Numbered from the stretch's first letter, positions 39,100-48,303 are shown. The stretch: DNA of 64,000 bases from Ferruginibacter sp. (GCA_014379625.1 JACMLJ010000058.1:19702-83701), one strand, 5' to 3'. A program made the numbers and translations. The notes: a model not told the origin generated them from the sequence alone.

Positions 39100-39564
39100 T
39101 TAAACTTGTTCTCCGCAACTGTTTAGTGCATCCTTTAATGATTCGTTCGTACTGCCAATTGTTTTCTGGGCTGCCACCATTGCTGTTTTAATAATTGTAA
39201 ATGCAGCTACCCAGGCCTGTTGCAACTCAAGGTTCCATTTTTCAGCCAGTCCGTCTTTTAATGTTTCGATAAGACAGTTGCCCACCACATCATAATGTTC
39301 CGGTTTGGCTCCATACTGGTTATGTCTTGCACCCAATGCAGTTATGTCGGTGATAATATCTTCCAGCCCGTCGAGTTTGCTTACAACAAAACTCAGCATG
39401 GTCATTAATTTGTCTGCCTGTTCGGATACATCTTTTTTAAATAAGTGCCTTATGCCGGGTGCCGCCGCAAAAAGCTTTTCATAAAAAGCTAGACCAGCTT
39501 CTTTAGACGCAGGCTTCACTAGCAGCCAGGATTGACGTATCAGTTCAATTTGTTTTTCTGTCAT
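39100..39564 (-). CDS. Single-domain bacterial haemoglobin
   Basis: The ATG at 39564 gives MTEKQIELIRQSW, the standard start of flavohaemoglobin-like globins; a longer frame upstream is unlikely. The proximal haem His lies in LGARHNQYGAKPEHYDVVG, and the CD-region Phe and Gln/Leu distal pocket lie around RHLFKKD. There is no reductase domain. It probably binds O2 or NO in the cytoplasm. It is the second gene of the module A operon, an unusual companion for a surface-fibre gene and a LytTR system. Confidence 0.9.
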   Translation of the reverse strand: MTEKQIELIRQSWLLVKPASKEAGLAFYEKLFAAAPGIRHLFKKDVSEQADKLMTMLSFVVSKLDGLEDIITDITALGARHNQYGAKPEHYDVVGNCLIETLKDGLAEKWNLELQQAWVAAFTIIKTAMVAAQKTIGSTNESLKDALNSCGEQV

Positions 39565-39628
39565 AATGTAAACGGATAGCATGTATAAATAATTCGTGAA
39601 GACAGCGCAGGCCCTCAACAATGTCAGT

Positions 39629-40906
39629 TTAGTTTTTTGCAATAGCAGTAAGGTAGATTGTGCCTCTTACGGTTAATTGGCCGCTTCCTGTATTATGGAT
39701 GTTTAATTGGCAAGTGTCATTTGCAGCATTTACATTTGATACAGTGATCAGCATTCTTTCCCAACCATCTATCGAACTGCCTGTTGCAGTTTGAAATTGG
39801 CTTACCATTACCCTTACATCATCATTATCCCCGGAAAAGTCAGTAATATTCACTGTGTATTCAACTGTGGCACCTCCTGGAATGGTCACATCAACATTTC
39901 TACTGTTAAATCCAATCCTTAAAGGAGAGGCCCCGTCGCTTCTTGCTGCTCCTTTGCCGCCAATTGAAACGGCAATAGCATTTACACTGCCGGCATTCAG
40001 CTGCCCGGTTAAATTAATATTGCCTCCTACATCCAGTATGCCAGTTACCTGCGCATTTCCACCAAAACGGCTGTTTCCGTCGTACACCCGTAGCCGGTAG
40101 TTATCGTCCATTTCACCTCCAATGGCCATGCGGCCAGTTACTTGCGCATCGCCACCAAAGCGGCTGTTGCCCCCCACTACTCTCAACCGGTAGGTATTAT
40201 CTAATGGACCACCAACCGTGAAATTGTCTGTTGCTTCCAGGCTGCCGCCAAAACGACTGTTGCCATCGAATACCCGAAGCCGGTAAGCTGAATCAATGCC
40301 GCCCCCAATGGCCACATGGTGACCAACCCTTAGCGTTTGGTTGGCTTTAAAATTGTACGTTTCCAGCGGCCCTACAACATAAAGGCTTCCACCAACACCC
40401 AGCCAGCCATCAACAGACTGGTTGCCGTCAATATAGGAATTACCTGTAATAAGACTTGACCCATTTACCTTAAGTCTGAAATTTGGATCTGGTGAAATGC
40501 CCACCCCAACATGTCCGTTTACCAACAGGCTGTCATTGGTACTGATATTTCCTGTTGCATTCAATTTTCCACTTACCTGCAGGCGGAAATTGTTGTTGGG
40601 GAGTATGCCTATTCCTGTATTGCCGCTGTTATTAATCGAGAAGCGGCGAAATCCTGCTGTCCACAAGTCCATACCGCCACTGTTGATGCCAAACAATTTG
40701 TTGCTTGTGATGCCAACCAGTCCGTTTTTGCCAAATAGTAAACTAGCACTATCCATACCGCCATTATTTTCCTCATCATGATCCACCACGATAGTGCCTC
40801 TTACTGATAATTTTTTAGCTGGGTTACTGGTTCCAATGCCCACATTTTGTGCCTGCATGCTGATGGCTGCAAAGGTCACTGAAACTGCAAGGAGAATCTT
40901 TTTCAT
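39629..40906 (-). CDS. Exported repeat protein resembling a fibre shaft
   Basis: A signal peptide (MKKILLAVSVTFAAISMQAQ) leads into NVGIGTSNPAKKLSVRGT, the usual start of Bacteroidota fibre-like proteins. The middle has tandem units of about 33 residues with the core YRLRV-x-x-GNSRFGG (three near-perfect copies at about 220-300). The C-terminal about 110 residues form a beta domain that is not peptidase S74. It is the first gene of the module A operon, preceded by the paired-repeat site at 40992-41024. Confidence 0.8.
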   Translation of the reverse strand: MKKILLAVSVTFAAISMQAQNVGIGTSNPAKKLSVRGTIVVDHDEENNGGMDSASLLFGKNGLVGITSNKLFGINSGGMDLWTAGFRRFSINNSGNTGIGILPNNNFRLQVSGKLNATGNISTNDSLLVNGHVGVGISPDPNFRLKVNGSSLITGNSYIDGNQSVDGWLGVGGSLYVVGPLETYNFKANQTLRVGHHVAIGGGIDSAYRLRVFDGNSRFGGSLEATDNFTVGGPLDNTYRLRVVGGNSRFGGDAQVTGRMAIGGEMDDNYRLRVYDGNSRFGGNAQVTGILDVGGNINLTGQLNAGSVNAIAVSIGGKGAARSDGASPLRIGFNSRNVDVTIPGGATVEYTVNITDFSGDNDDVRVMVSQFQTATGSSIDGWERMLITVSNVNAANDTCQLNIHNTGSGQLTVRGTIYLTAIAKN

Positions 40907-40954
40907 GTTTATGCTTTTTTCTAATGGAGTTTGAGTTGTTTTCTTTTAATGATG

Positions 40955-41024
40955 TAAAACTATCTGCTGGTTGCAGTTGCAAAAACTTGTTGTTACCAGG
41001 CGGTATTTTGCATTTAGCAGGTGG
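40955..41024 (-). promoter_or_regulatory. Candidate LytTR operator and promoter, class A site 1
   Basis: On the minus strand ACCACCTGCTAA (41024-41013) and ACCGCCTGGTAA (41003-40992) are direct repeats, 10 of 12 identical, offset 21 bp. A -7 element TAGTTTTA starts at 40962, 30 nt after the second repeat. This is LytTR-type geometry. It precedes the operon that encodes the module A kinase and regulator. Confidence 0.65.
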
Positions 41025-41259
41025 TTCTTAAACCGTTACGCATTACAGGGATAAGGCAATTGTGTAAGACTTTAGATAATTCTCCCATCTCTGATGCATT
41101 TCAAATAGAAAATGCTGCAAGTCGTTGAATAATTTTTATTGAAAAAAATTAAATGCTCACTTTTGCATAATTAATTAGTAAACGCCCGAGATAGCGGCGG
41201 ACAGGTTTGATATGTTGCAGCCACTACATTTGGCGTTTTAATATTTAAACGTCAATAGC

Positions 41260-41493
41260 ATGAAGCAATCATCGAAACAAGCTCGTCGTTCAGAAAAACA
41301 GATTCGGGTGTTGCTGAAACACCAACAGAAGCAAAACATGTCCGTCACTGCTTTTTCCAAGTCACACAACATTCATAAAGCCACATTCTATAATTGGCGC
41401 AATAAGTATGGTACAGTTGCAGACAATCCGCAATTTGTGCCGCTTGAATTTGCTGAAGCTTTTACGACAACGCCTTTTGCCGCCATCTCATAA
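41260..41493 (+). mobile_element. IS66-type accessory gene (orfA/tnpA) remnant
   Basis: The 77-residue protein has the helix-turn-helix typical of IS66 TnpA: QKQNMSVTAFSKSHNIHKATFYNWRNKYG, ending FVPLEF. The partner genes tnpB and tnpC do not follow, so this is a stranded fragment. Its 3' end abuts the decayed transposase at 41487. The intergenic stretch before it holds the class A site. Confidence 0.7.
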
Positions 41494-41991
41494 AAGTTTG
41501 CCGATGAAAAGTAATAATTGCAGGAATGGTCAACAAGGTTCCAATGTGCCGCTAAAGGATTCAGATGGATACAATTTAATTTTTGCAGCATCACATGTCT
41601 GCTGTAAAGGTAAATAGCCAATGGATCCAGCTGACAAAACTCATTCTTTGTTGTAGGCATTTACGGCGTATTTCGATAATGCCTCATTATTTTCTTTTTA
41701 TAATCTTTTGAACTCATGAACAGTAAATTTCAAAAAAGAACCCTGTGCTGTTTCCTTTTTATTGAGACCATTGATTCGCCAAATCAAGTGAATGTGATTA
41801 GGCATAATTACAAATGCAAATACATCAATCAATCCTCTTTCACTAAGCGTTCGCAATGAGCCAATGATCACTTCTTTAAATTTGTCATCTTCCAATAAAT
41901 GATACCAACCATTAATGATGGCAGTCCAAAAACAGACCTCTCCTGTTTCCATTTGCGATTTCCGTTTAGGTACATAAATACTATTATCCAT
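41487..41991 (-). pseudogene. Decayed REP-associated tyrosine transposase (RAYT)
   Basis: The first 97 residues have the Y1-transposase HUH motif in VIMPNHIHLIW and the Bacteroidota pattern GSFLKFTVHEFKRL. An in-frame TAA then follows; past it the same frame reads on (KENNEALSKYAVNAYNKE), after which the frame shifts and continues as NEFCQLDPLAIYLY...KLNCIHLNP...AHWNL...YYFSSANFYE. In relatives the KLNCIH position is Tyr (YIHxNP), probably the catalytic one; here it is Cys (TGT). So there is one stop, one frameshift and one probable active-site loss. The palindrome at 42048 lies 57 nt upstream. Confidence 0.85.
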
Positions 41992-42047
41992 TGGCTAAAT
42001 TTTGTTTTAATGATTTACTAAAATAGGCATCAGTATTTGTTGCAAAG

Positions 42048-42073
42048 AGTGGTTCGTGAGGACACGAACCACT
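42048..42073. repeat. REP palindrome next to the RAYT remnant
   Basis: AGTGGTTCGTG-AGGA-CACGAACCACT is a perfect 11-bp stem with a 4-nt loop. It shares loop and arms with the hairpin at 7778-7801. Confidence 0.85.
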
Positions 42074-42095
42074 GCAGTAAAGTAGGTGTTAAATT

Positions 42096-42166
42096 ACCCT
42101 TAGCTAAAGGAGAAAGGCCGCCTGATAAACATCATACCATCCGGTTTTTTAATCGTGATACTTTTA
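42096..42166 (+). promoter_or_regulatory. Candidate LytTR operator and promoter, class A site 2
   Basis: ACCCTTAGCTAA (42096-42107) and GCCGCCTGATAA (42117-42128) are offset 21 bp and resemble the class A repeats upstream of the fibre gene. TACTTTTA at 42159-42166 is the -7 element, 31 nt after the second repeat and 24 nt before the ATG at 42190. Confidence 0.55.
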
Positions 42167-42189
42167 TCACACAAAAATAAATACAAACC

Positions 42190-42696
42190 ATGACAACACA
42201 ATTAACAACTGGAAAGTTTTCAACAACATTGAAATGGCTACTCACCTTTTTCCTTGCAAGTAACTGCTGCATTGTATCTGCGGTGGATGAAAAGGATAGC
42301 AGGCGTATGATTACCAAAGAAATTGGCATTCCTGATCTGTGTATAAAAGCTGAGATTGGGGGCGACGTAAAAATAATACTCGTCAATAGTGCTGATAACA
42401 AACTTATTTTTATTGGTACAGAAAAGAACGTTAACAGGACAACCATTAAAGTAAACAAAAAAACATTTACAGTGAATGTACCGGATAAAGACAATGGGCC
42501 GAAAACAAAAGTATATATACCGGTAAATTTACTTGAGTTCATTAAAATAAATGGAGATGCAGAAATATACTCAGAGGAACGGATCAACAATACAAATCTA
42601 TTGATCCTGTTAAACGGTGCTTGTTTTGTAAACATAAAATCACAAGGAACAGTTACTGTAAAAGCGGATGAAGGCTATGAATTAGACAATGAGTAA
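42190..42696 (+). CDS. Exported GIN/DUF2807-like protein
   Basis: The protein has 168 residues with a signal segment (about 14-31, KWLLTFFLASNCCIVSA). The rest is a run of short beta strands with the pattern VKIILVNSADNKLIFIGTE and IKINGDAEIYSEE, as in the single-turn beta-helix of head-GIN (DUF2807) proteins of Bacteroidota. The function of the family is not settled; adhesion and envelope roles have been proposed. It is preceded by class A site 2, so it is a candidate module A target. Confidence 0.7.
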   Translation: MTTQLTTGKFSTTLKWLLTFFLASNCCIVSAVDEKDSRRMITKEIGIPDLCIKAEIGGDVKIILVNSADNKLIFIGTEKNVNRTTIKVNKKTFTVNVPDKDNGPKTKVYIPVNLLEFIKINGDAEIYSEERINNTNLLILLNGACFVNIKSQGTVTVKADEGYELDNE

Positions 42697-42769
42697 ATCG
42701 TTTTGTGAAAAATTAAATAGGCCTCCGCCTTGTTTCGTGGTTAAAACCATCGGGATCGGTATCATCTAA

Positions 42770-43338
42770 CTAACTGGCTGCAACACCCTGTGCATACTTC
42801 CACAACTCTTTCAATTGCAGCTTCATTTTTTCTTTATTGGTTTTAATGGCATTGCCCCACACAAAAGTATAGCGATTGGCATTGACCTCGATTTTAATGC
42901 CATCGGTGTAAAGTTCTTTTAAACTTAACAAGCCTTCGGCTGCTAATATTTGTACTACCTGTGTAAATTTTTTTAGTGATTCTTTTAACCGTTCGCCTCT
43001 AAAATGGTTTATGGTGTTGTGGTCTGGTGTACTCGTGCCACTTAACCATATAAAGTGAATGTTTTGCTGAAGCGCTTCTTCTATTCTGCGGCTGCTGTAA
43101 ATATTATTGATATAAGCTATACCAGCACTTTTGATAACATGCCCGGATGGTAACTACCGGCACCCCCGGTTTTATATTGTCGTGACAGGGGCAGAATATC
43201 TATTTTACCCAGTACCTCATCTACTACTCTTACAGAATGATTCACTGCTATAAGTTCATCCAGACTAGGTGGAAGAAGCATTGCCTGACCCTGATGGTAG
43301 GCTTTAAATAAGGGATGTAATACGGGTCCTTTTGCCAT
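42770..43338 (-). pseudogene. IS1182-type transposase, frameshifted and 3' truncated
   Basis: The N-terminus AMLLPPSLDELIAVNHSVRVVDEV and SYHPGMLSKVLV match IS1182/IS5-like transposases. One base is missing after VLV (near 43119), giving a stop; in the next frame the protein continues AYINNIYSSRRIEEAL, STPDHNTINHFRGERLKES, SLKELYTDGIKIEVNANRYTFVWGNAIKTN and stops at GVAAS. About 190 of the usual 450-550 codons remain, and the later DDE acidic residues are lost. The element is dead. Confidence 0.85.
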
Positions 43339-43422
43339 AGTAACAATACCACGTTTACACCTTCAACATTGCTTCGATTATGATTTTAGTTTTCTACATC
43401 TGTGGATTACTTTTATAAAAAA

Positions 43423-43447
43423 GAGGCAGCCCTTTTGAGACAGCCTC
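43423..43447. repeat. Palindrome, possible IS1182 end
   Basis: GAGGCAGCCCTTTTGAGACAGCCTC is an imperfect palindrome 85 nt upstream of the transposase start, where the element's terminal repeat would lie. Its 16-nt core GCCCTTTTGAGACAGC recurs at 53237-53258. Confidence 0.55.
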
Positions 43448-43489
43448 ATTTTTATCTCGCTTTATGTTAAATATTAATAGTTGTCATCC

Positions 43490-43552
43490 ACTCAAAATAA
43501 CTACTGTCTACTCAACGCTGTTTTCTCTGCATAAACGCAGAATTTACTTTTA
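43490..43552 (+). promoter_or_regulatory. Candidate LytTR operator and promoter, class B site 1
   Basis: ACTCAAAATAA at 43490 and a second ACTCA at 43510-43514 are offset 20 bp. The -7 element TACTTTTA lies at 43545-43552, 31 nt after the second repeat. It precedes the outer-membrane barrel gene with a leader of about 230 nt. Confidence 0.7.
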
Positions 43553-43785
43553 CACTTTATAGATCTTTTACACTAAACAAAAAATAAAAGTTGATAAACT
43601 AAACAGATGATACGGGTCATGATGAGGTTGCGCAGCCTTAAATAATATGAATACCGAAATACTTTCTTGTTTATTTATTCCGCATTATTGTAATGCTGTG
43701 CAAACGATGCACACCATTGTTTCTTTGTGAAAGATTTATGAAATAACTATTTTAAAAACAATTATTAAAACATTCAAAATTAATT

Positions 43786-44397
43786 ATGAAAAAGATTTTA
43801 TTAGCAGGCTTATTTATTACAGGATCATTGCTAACACAGGCCCAGTTCAGGGTGGGTATTAAAGGCGGATTAAACTTTTCTGACCAGGCAAGAAAGGATG
43901 CAGGTCATTCAGTTACAACAAAAATGCATACCGAATTGCATGCAGGGGTTGTTGGTGATGTGAAGATCTGGAAATCTATTTACCTGCAACCAGCTATTAT
44001 GTATTCACGAAAAGGTGCAACACATAAAAGTGCATCATTCGCAGATACAAAAATAAAAATGAATTACGTTGAATTGCCCCTTAATATCGTTTACAAAAAG
44101 GAACTTATGTTCGGTACTGTTTTCGCAGGCGGAGGTCCAGTGATAGGATATGGTTTTGGTGGCGAAATGGTACAAAATGGCCAAAGTAAAAAATTGTATT
44201 CCGACGATATCAAAAATTTCGGGCATGAAGACATCAGTGCAAACTTGCTGGCTGGTATAGAGCTGAATAATGGATTATTTAGCAGTGTAAGCTACCAGAA
44301 AGGGTTCAGGGATATCTATAAAACAGATAATGTAAAGATCAGGAACAATTCAGTATCTGTATCAGTTGGATACTATTTAAACCGGAAACACAGGTAA
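43786..44397 (+). CDS. Outer-membrane beta-barrel protein (PorT-like family)
   Basis: A signal peptide (MKKILLAGLFITGSLLTQAQ) is followed by FRVGIKGGLNFS, the standard opening of Bacteroidota eight-stranded barrels, and alternating beta strands to the final VSVGYYLNRKH. Length (203 residues) fits. It is a single-gene unit with class B site 1 upstream and a strong terminator downstream, and stands next to the module B kinase gene. Confidence 0.85.
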   Translation: MKKILLAGLFITGSLLTQAQFRVGIKGGLNFSDQARKDAGHSVTTKMHTELHAGVVGDVKIWKSIYLQPAIMYSRKGATHKSASFADTKIKMNYVELPLNIVYKKELMFGTVFAGGGPVIGYGFGGEMVQNGQSKKLYSDDIKNFGHEDISANLLAGIELNNGLFSSVSYQKGFRDIYKTDNVKIRNNSVSVSVGYYLNRKHR

Positions 44398-44414
44398 GTT
44401 AGTTTGAGTTATAG

Positions 44415-44442
44415 GCGGCACATTGAATGTGCCGCTTTTTTT
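44415..44442 (+). terminator. Intrinsic terminator of the barrel gene
   Basis: GCGGCACAT-TGA-ATGTGCCGC is followed by seven Ts, 18 nt after the stop. Confidence 0.9.
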
Positions 44443-44643
44443 ACCACCCGAATTGTTTCCAGAGCGTGAATTCAGGAACAGTAATGCCTGGTCACATTAT
44501 AAAAGTCATTCCTCCCTTTACATTGTTGCCTGATAAATGATCGCAAAATAGTTTTATTTTTCGCAGGCAGTTGTATCACAGGGCTAAAATTGCTATTTTG
44601 ACGCTACTAAATAGCATCAAATGGCTGCCCGGGTATGTCAATT

Positions 44644-44705
44644 ACTCAAAATAACTGTAAACTACTCAACCAGGTTGCAGCCATTTAGTGAATTGGGTAA
44701 TTTTA
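44644..44705 (+). promoter_or_regulatory. Candidate LytTR operator and promoter, class B site 2
   Basis: ACTCAAAATAA at 44644 and ACTCA at 44664-44668, offset 20 bp. The -7 element TAATTTTA lies at 44698, 30 nt after the second repeat and 20 nt before the kinase start. It suggests autoregulation of module B. Confidence 0.7.
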
Positions 44706-44724
44706 TTAAATAAAAACCGGTTAA

Positions 44725-47700
44725 TTGAAAATAGCTATTGTAATAAAAATATCTGTCTTTCTGGTACTGAACTCCGTACTACAGGCAAGTACGATAAAGG
44801 GGCAATCTATTTCTTTTAAACACCTCAATACTGCAAACGGATTATCCGATATCAATGTAAGCTGCATGACGGTTGATAAAAATGGATTTTTGTGGATCGG
44901 CACTTCATATGGGTTGAATGTATATGATGGTTACGAAATCGCAACTTTTAAAGAACAGGAAAAGCAATTAGCTACAAACTTTGCAGTGAGTTTAATGTGC
45001 GACAAAGATAATGTTGTATGGATAGGTACTGCCGAAGGGGTGACCAGGGTAGATGCAGATCGAAGATTTCACCGGGTAATATTGGGCGATACTATCACCA
45101 GGTTCTCCTGCCTGGGTATTGAGGAAACAAAGACTTTCGGCAAGATCATTTACAGTAATCTCGGTCAATTTTACTATGACAATACTGCAAAAAAATGGGT
45201 GAGGCTTGATTGGATACCGGAGAAATTACGTTTTGCTAAAATCCAGGATATTGCTCCCTTTGCAGAAGACAAAATTATTTTCACAATGGATAGTATTGTG
45301 GCTATCCTCGATTATGCAAACCGCAGGATTGTTTATGAAGAAACTTTTTATCCGCTGCTTGCCTCCTGTAAAGTAAGTGATCATGATATAGGTATAGGCC
45401 TGCAGACTGGGCAGGTTAAAGTGATTAATATAAATACAAAGGCAAGGATCCGTGAATATTGGTTGACGAGTGATTTTAACGGACAAACCATCAATACCAA
45501 TCTTACAGATCTTCAATGCGCAGCAAATGGTGATCTGCTCGTAACAACAGGATTCGCCGGATTAATAATCATTGATAAAGCAGGGAAAATAACCCGTCAT
45601 GAGCATGACCCGCTTAATCCAAATTCTATCTCCACCAATAATACCTCCCGTGTTCTGGCAGAGAAAAACGGGGATGTTTTTGTTGCAACCAATTCAATGG
45701 GACTTGATATATGTAACATAAGAAATAAACAGGCTTCTTACACGCCTGTTTTTACAAATGCATCCGGAGAATTATATGACAACTATCTAAATGATATCAT
45801 CGAAGATAAAGACGGCAGCATTTGGCTCGGTTCTCATGACAGGATCATCCAATGGGACAGGAAAAAGAACCGCTCAAAGTATTTTTATTATTACATGAAA
45901 ACTCCTTTGCAGGGGTTAAGAACAGTTGCGATACGTGCATTATGTTTTGATAATAATAACCGTCTGTGGTTAAGTGCACTTGGTGGCGGCGTAGCTGTAT
46001 TAAATAAAGCTGCCGGAACGCTTTACAAGATACCGCATGATACTACAAAAGCCCCGGCACTTATCTCGCATTATGTACACGACCTGTTGCCAGCGTCTGA
46101 TGGCAATATCTGGGGCTGCACCAATACCGGGATATTTAATATGGATCCACGTACACTTACCGTAAATAAGATGGACAATCATCCACTTTTAAAACCAATA
46201 CTCAACAAAAGATCGATAGCATTATATGAAGACAGTCATCAAAATATCTGGATTGGCGTTGTTGGTAATGGGGTATATAAGTATAATAAAAAGGGAAACA
46301 GCCTTGTAAAATTCTCTGTTGATGACGGTTTGCTTTCCAATACTTGTTATGGTTTTACAGAAGACAGGAACGGGAATATGTATTTGTTATCCCAGTTTGG
46401 TTTTAATATGATCAATAGGGAAGGGAAGATCCGTTCTTATACAAAGCAAAATGGCTTGCGCTACGACAGGTGTTTTAGTATTTTGGAAGATGATGCCGGG
46501 TTTATGTGGATCGCAAATAATAAATGCCTTATAAAATTCAACCCGGTAAATAACAGCATGGAATATTTTGATGATAATGCAGGGCTGAGTGTATATGGTT
46601 TTAAAGCAGAAAGTCGTTGTAAGCTACGTTCGGGCGAATTGCTGTTTGGCAGTCAGCGAGGCGTAAACAACTTTTTTCCTGCTGAGTTAACCAACTCCCC
46701 GGCCAAATTAAATGTAAGTATTTATAAAGCACTCCTTCTCGATTCTGCACAAACATTCAGCAGCAACAGCAGTTTTCAATTACCCTATACAAAGAATACA
46801 GTGCATTTCTTTTTTACTGCGATCAATTTATTGGGATCAGACGAAATACAATACCAGTATATGCTGGAAGGATTTGATAAGGAATGGCAACCTGGTATTG
46901 ATATCAGGGAAGTAAGGTATGCATCATTGCCCCCGGGCAAATATACTTTCAAAGTAAAGGCAAGTAAGAATGGCATTGACTGGACTGATTCAGGTAATAA
47001 GGTTGACATTAAGGTTATTGCACCCATCTGGCAACAGGCCTGGTTTATTGTGGCAGCTTTTATACTTCTCTCATCTGTTATTTATGTAATTGCCAGGTAC
47101 AGGAATAAAAGATCAAAAGAACAACAGGAAGAAGTAGAAACACAAAAAGTGATCAATTATTTTGCTTCAAGTATTTACCAGCAACAAACGGTAAGTAATA
47201 TTTTATGGGATGTTGCCAGGAACTGTATTGGCCGTTTGCATTTTGAAGATTGCGTTATTTATTTAATTGACGAAGAAAAAAAACTACTGGTTCAAAAAGC
47301 CGCACATGGCCCCAAGAACCCGCTTAGCTATGAGATACAGGATCCCATGAACATACCACTGGGCAAAGGCATTACAGGCAGTGTTGCTTTAAGTGGCCAG
47401 GCCGAAATTATACCTGACACCAGCAAAGACCCCCGGTATATCATTGATGATAAACAACGTTTTTCCGAAATTACTGTTCCCATAATTTCAGATGGTAAAG
47501 TGTTGGGTGTAATAGATTGTGAACATTACTCTAAAAATTTCTTTACCCAAAAGCATTTGAATATTCTTACAACCATCGCTTCGCTCTGTGCAAATAAAAT
47601 AGTGCGGGCAAAAGCAGAAGAAGAAAAGATGGCTGCAGAAAAAATAGTGATAGATACAAAGGAAAAAATGGCAGATGTAGAAATGCAGGCCTTGAGGGCA

Positions 47701-48303
47701 CAGATGAATCCACATTTTATTTTTAATTGTTTGAACTCCATCAACCGGTATATAGTAAAGAGCGACCAGGTAACAGCTTCCCTGTATTTAACCAGGTTTG
47801 CCAAACTTATCCGCCTGATATTGGATAACTCCAATACAAAGAATGTGATCCTTACCAATGAACTGGAAGCTTTGCGCCTTTATATTGAAATGGAAGCCCT
47901 GCGTTTTGAAAAGAAATTTACCTACCATATTAATATTGATAAATCAACAAACACCGATAGCCTGGAAGTGCCGCCGCTCATCATTCAGCCTTATGTGGAA
48001 AATGCCATCTGGCATGGCTTGCTGCATAAAGAAACAGGTGGGCATCTCAGCATTGATGTAAGGCTGAAAAATGATTCCATACTTGAATGTACCATCGAAG
48101 ACAATGGAGTTGGCAGGGATAAAGCCAGCGAGTTAAAAAGCAAATCTGCAACAACGCGTAAATCACTTGGCATGCAATTAACAGAGAACCGCATATCTCT
48201 GCTGAACAAGCATGCTCAACTGAATGCCACGGTAGAGATCATTGATCTTAAAACAAATGATCATGCTGCAGGCACGAAAGTGATCTTAAAAATACCTGTG
48301 TAA
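44725..48303 (+). CDS. Beta-propeller sensor with GAF and LytS-type kinase (module B)
   Basis: The start is TTG: the signal peptide (KIAIVIKISVFLVLNSVLQA) begins right there and a stop lies just upstream in frame. Propeller repeats follow (GFLWIGTSYGLNVYD, NVVWIGTAEGVTRVD, GSIWLGSHDRIIQWD, QNIWIGVVGNGVYKY), then a Y_Y_Y domain (about 665-755), a membrane helix (about 770-790), GAF (about 825-970), the phospho-acceptor His in QMNPHFIFNCLNSI (about 995) and an ATPase domain (DNGVGRDKA). It is a paralogue of the module A kinase, closest in the GAF-kinase part. Confidence 0.95.
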   Translation: MKIAIVIKISVFLVLNSVLQASTIKGQSISFKHLNTANGLSDINVSCMTVDKNGFLWIGTSYGLNVYDGYEIATFKEQEKQLATNFAVSLMCDKDNVVWIGTAEGVTRVDADRRFHRVILGDTITRFSCLGIEETKTFGKIIYSNLGQFYYDNTAKKWVRLDWIPEKLRFAKIQDIAPFAEDKIIFTMDSIVAILDYANRRIVYEETFYPLLASCKVSDHDIGIGLQTGQVKVININTKARIREYWLTSDFNGQTINTNLTDLQCAANGDLLVTTGFAGLIIIDKAGKITRHEHDPLNPNSISTNNTSRVLAEKNGDVFVATNSMGLDICNIRNKQASYTPVFTNASGELYDNYLNDIIEDKDGSIWLGSHDRIIQWDRKKNRSKYFYYYMKTPLQGLRTVAIRALCFDNNNRLWLSALGGGVAVLNKAAGTLYKIPHDTTKAPALISHYVHDLLPASDGNIWGCTNTGIFNMDPRTLTVNKMDNHPLLKPILNKRSIALYEDSHQNIWIGVVGNGVYKYNKKGNSLVKFSVDDGLLSNTCYGFTEDRNGNMYLLSQFGFNMINREGKIRSYTKQNGLRYDRCFSILEDDAGFMWIANNKCLIKFNPVNNSMEYFDDNAGLSVYGFKAESRCKLRSGELLFGSQRGVNNFFPAELTNSPAKLNVSIYKALLLDSAQTFSSNSSFQLPYTKNTVHFFFTAINLLGSDEIQYQYMLEGFDKEWQPGIDIREVRYASLPPGKYTFKVKASKNGIDWTDSGNKVDIKVIAPIWQQAWFIVAAFILLSSVIYVIARYRNKRSKEQQEEVETQKVINYFASSIYQQQTVSNILWDVARNCIGRLHFEDCVIYLIDEEKKLLVQKAAHGPKNPLSYEIQDPMNIPLGKGITGSVALSGQAEIIPDTSKDPRYIIDDKQRFSEITVPIISDGKVLGVIDCEHYSKNFFTQKHLNILTTIASLCANKIVRAKAEEEKMAAEKIVIDTKEKMADVEMQALRAQMNPHFIFNCLNSINRYIVKSDQVTASLYLTRFAKLIRLILDNSNTKNVILTNELEALRLYIEMEALRFEKKFTYHINIDKSTNTDSLEVPPLIIQPYVENAIWHGLLHKETGGHLSIDVRLKNDSILECTIEDNGVGRDKASELKSKSATTRKSLGMQLTENRISLLNKHAQLNATVEIIDLKTNDHAAGTKVILKIPV

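Noticed and set aside
43576..43660. Short leader frame upstream of the barrel gene
   Set aside because: Only about 12 codons from an ATG near 43607, with no conserved feature to support translation.
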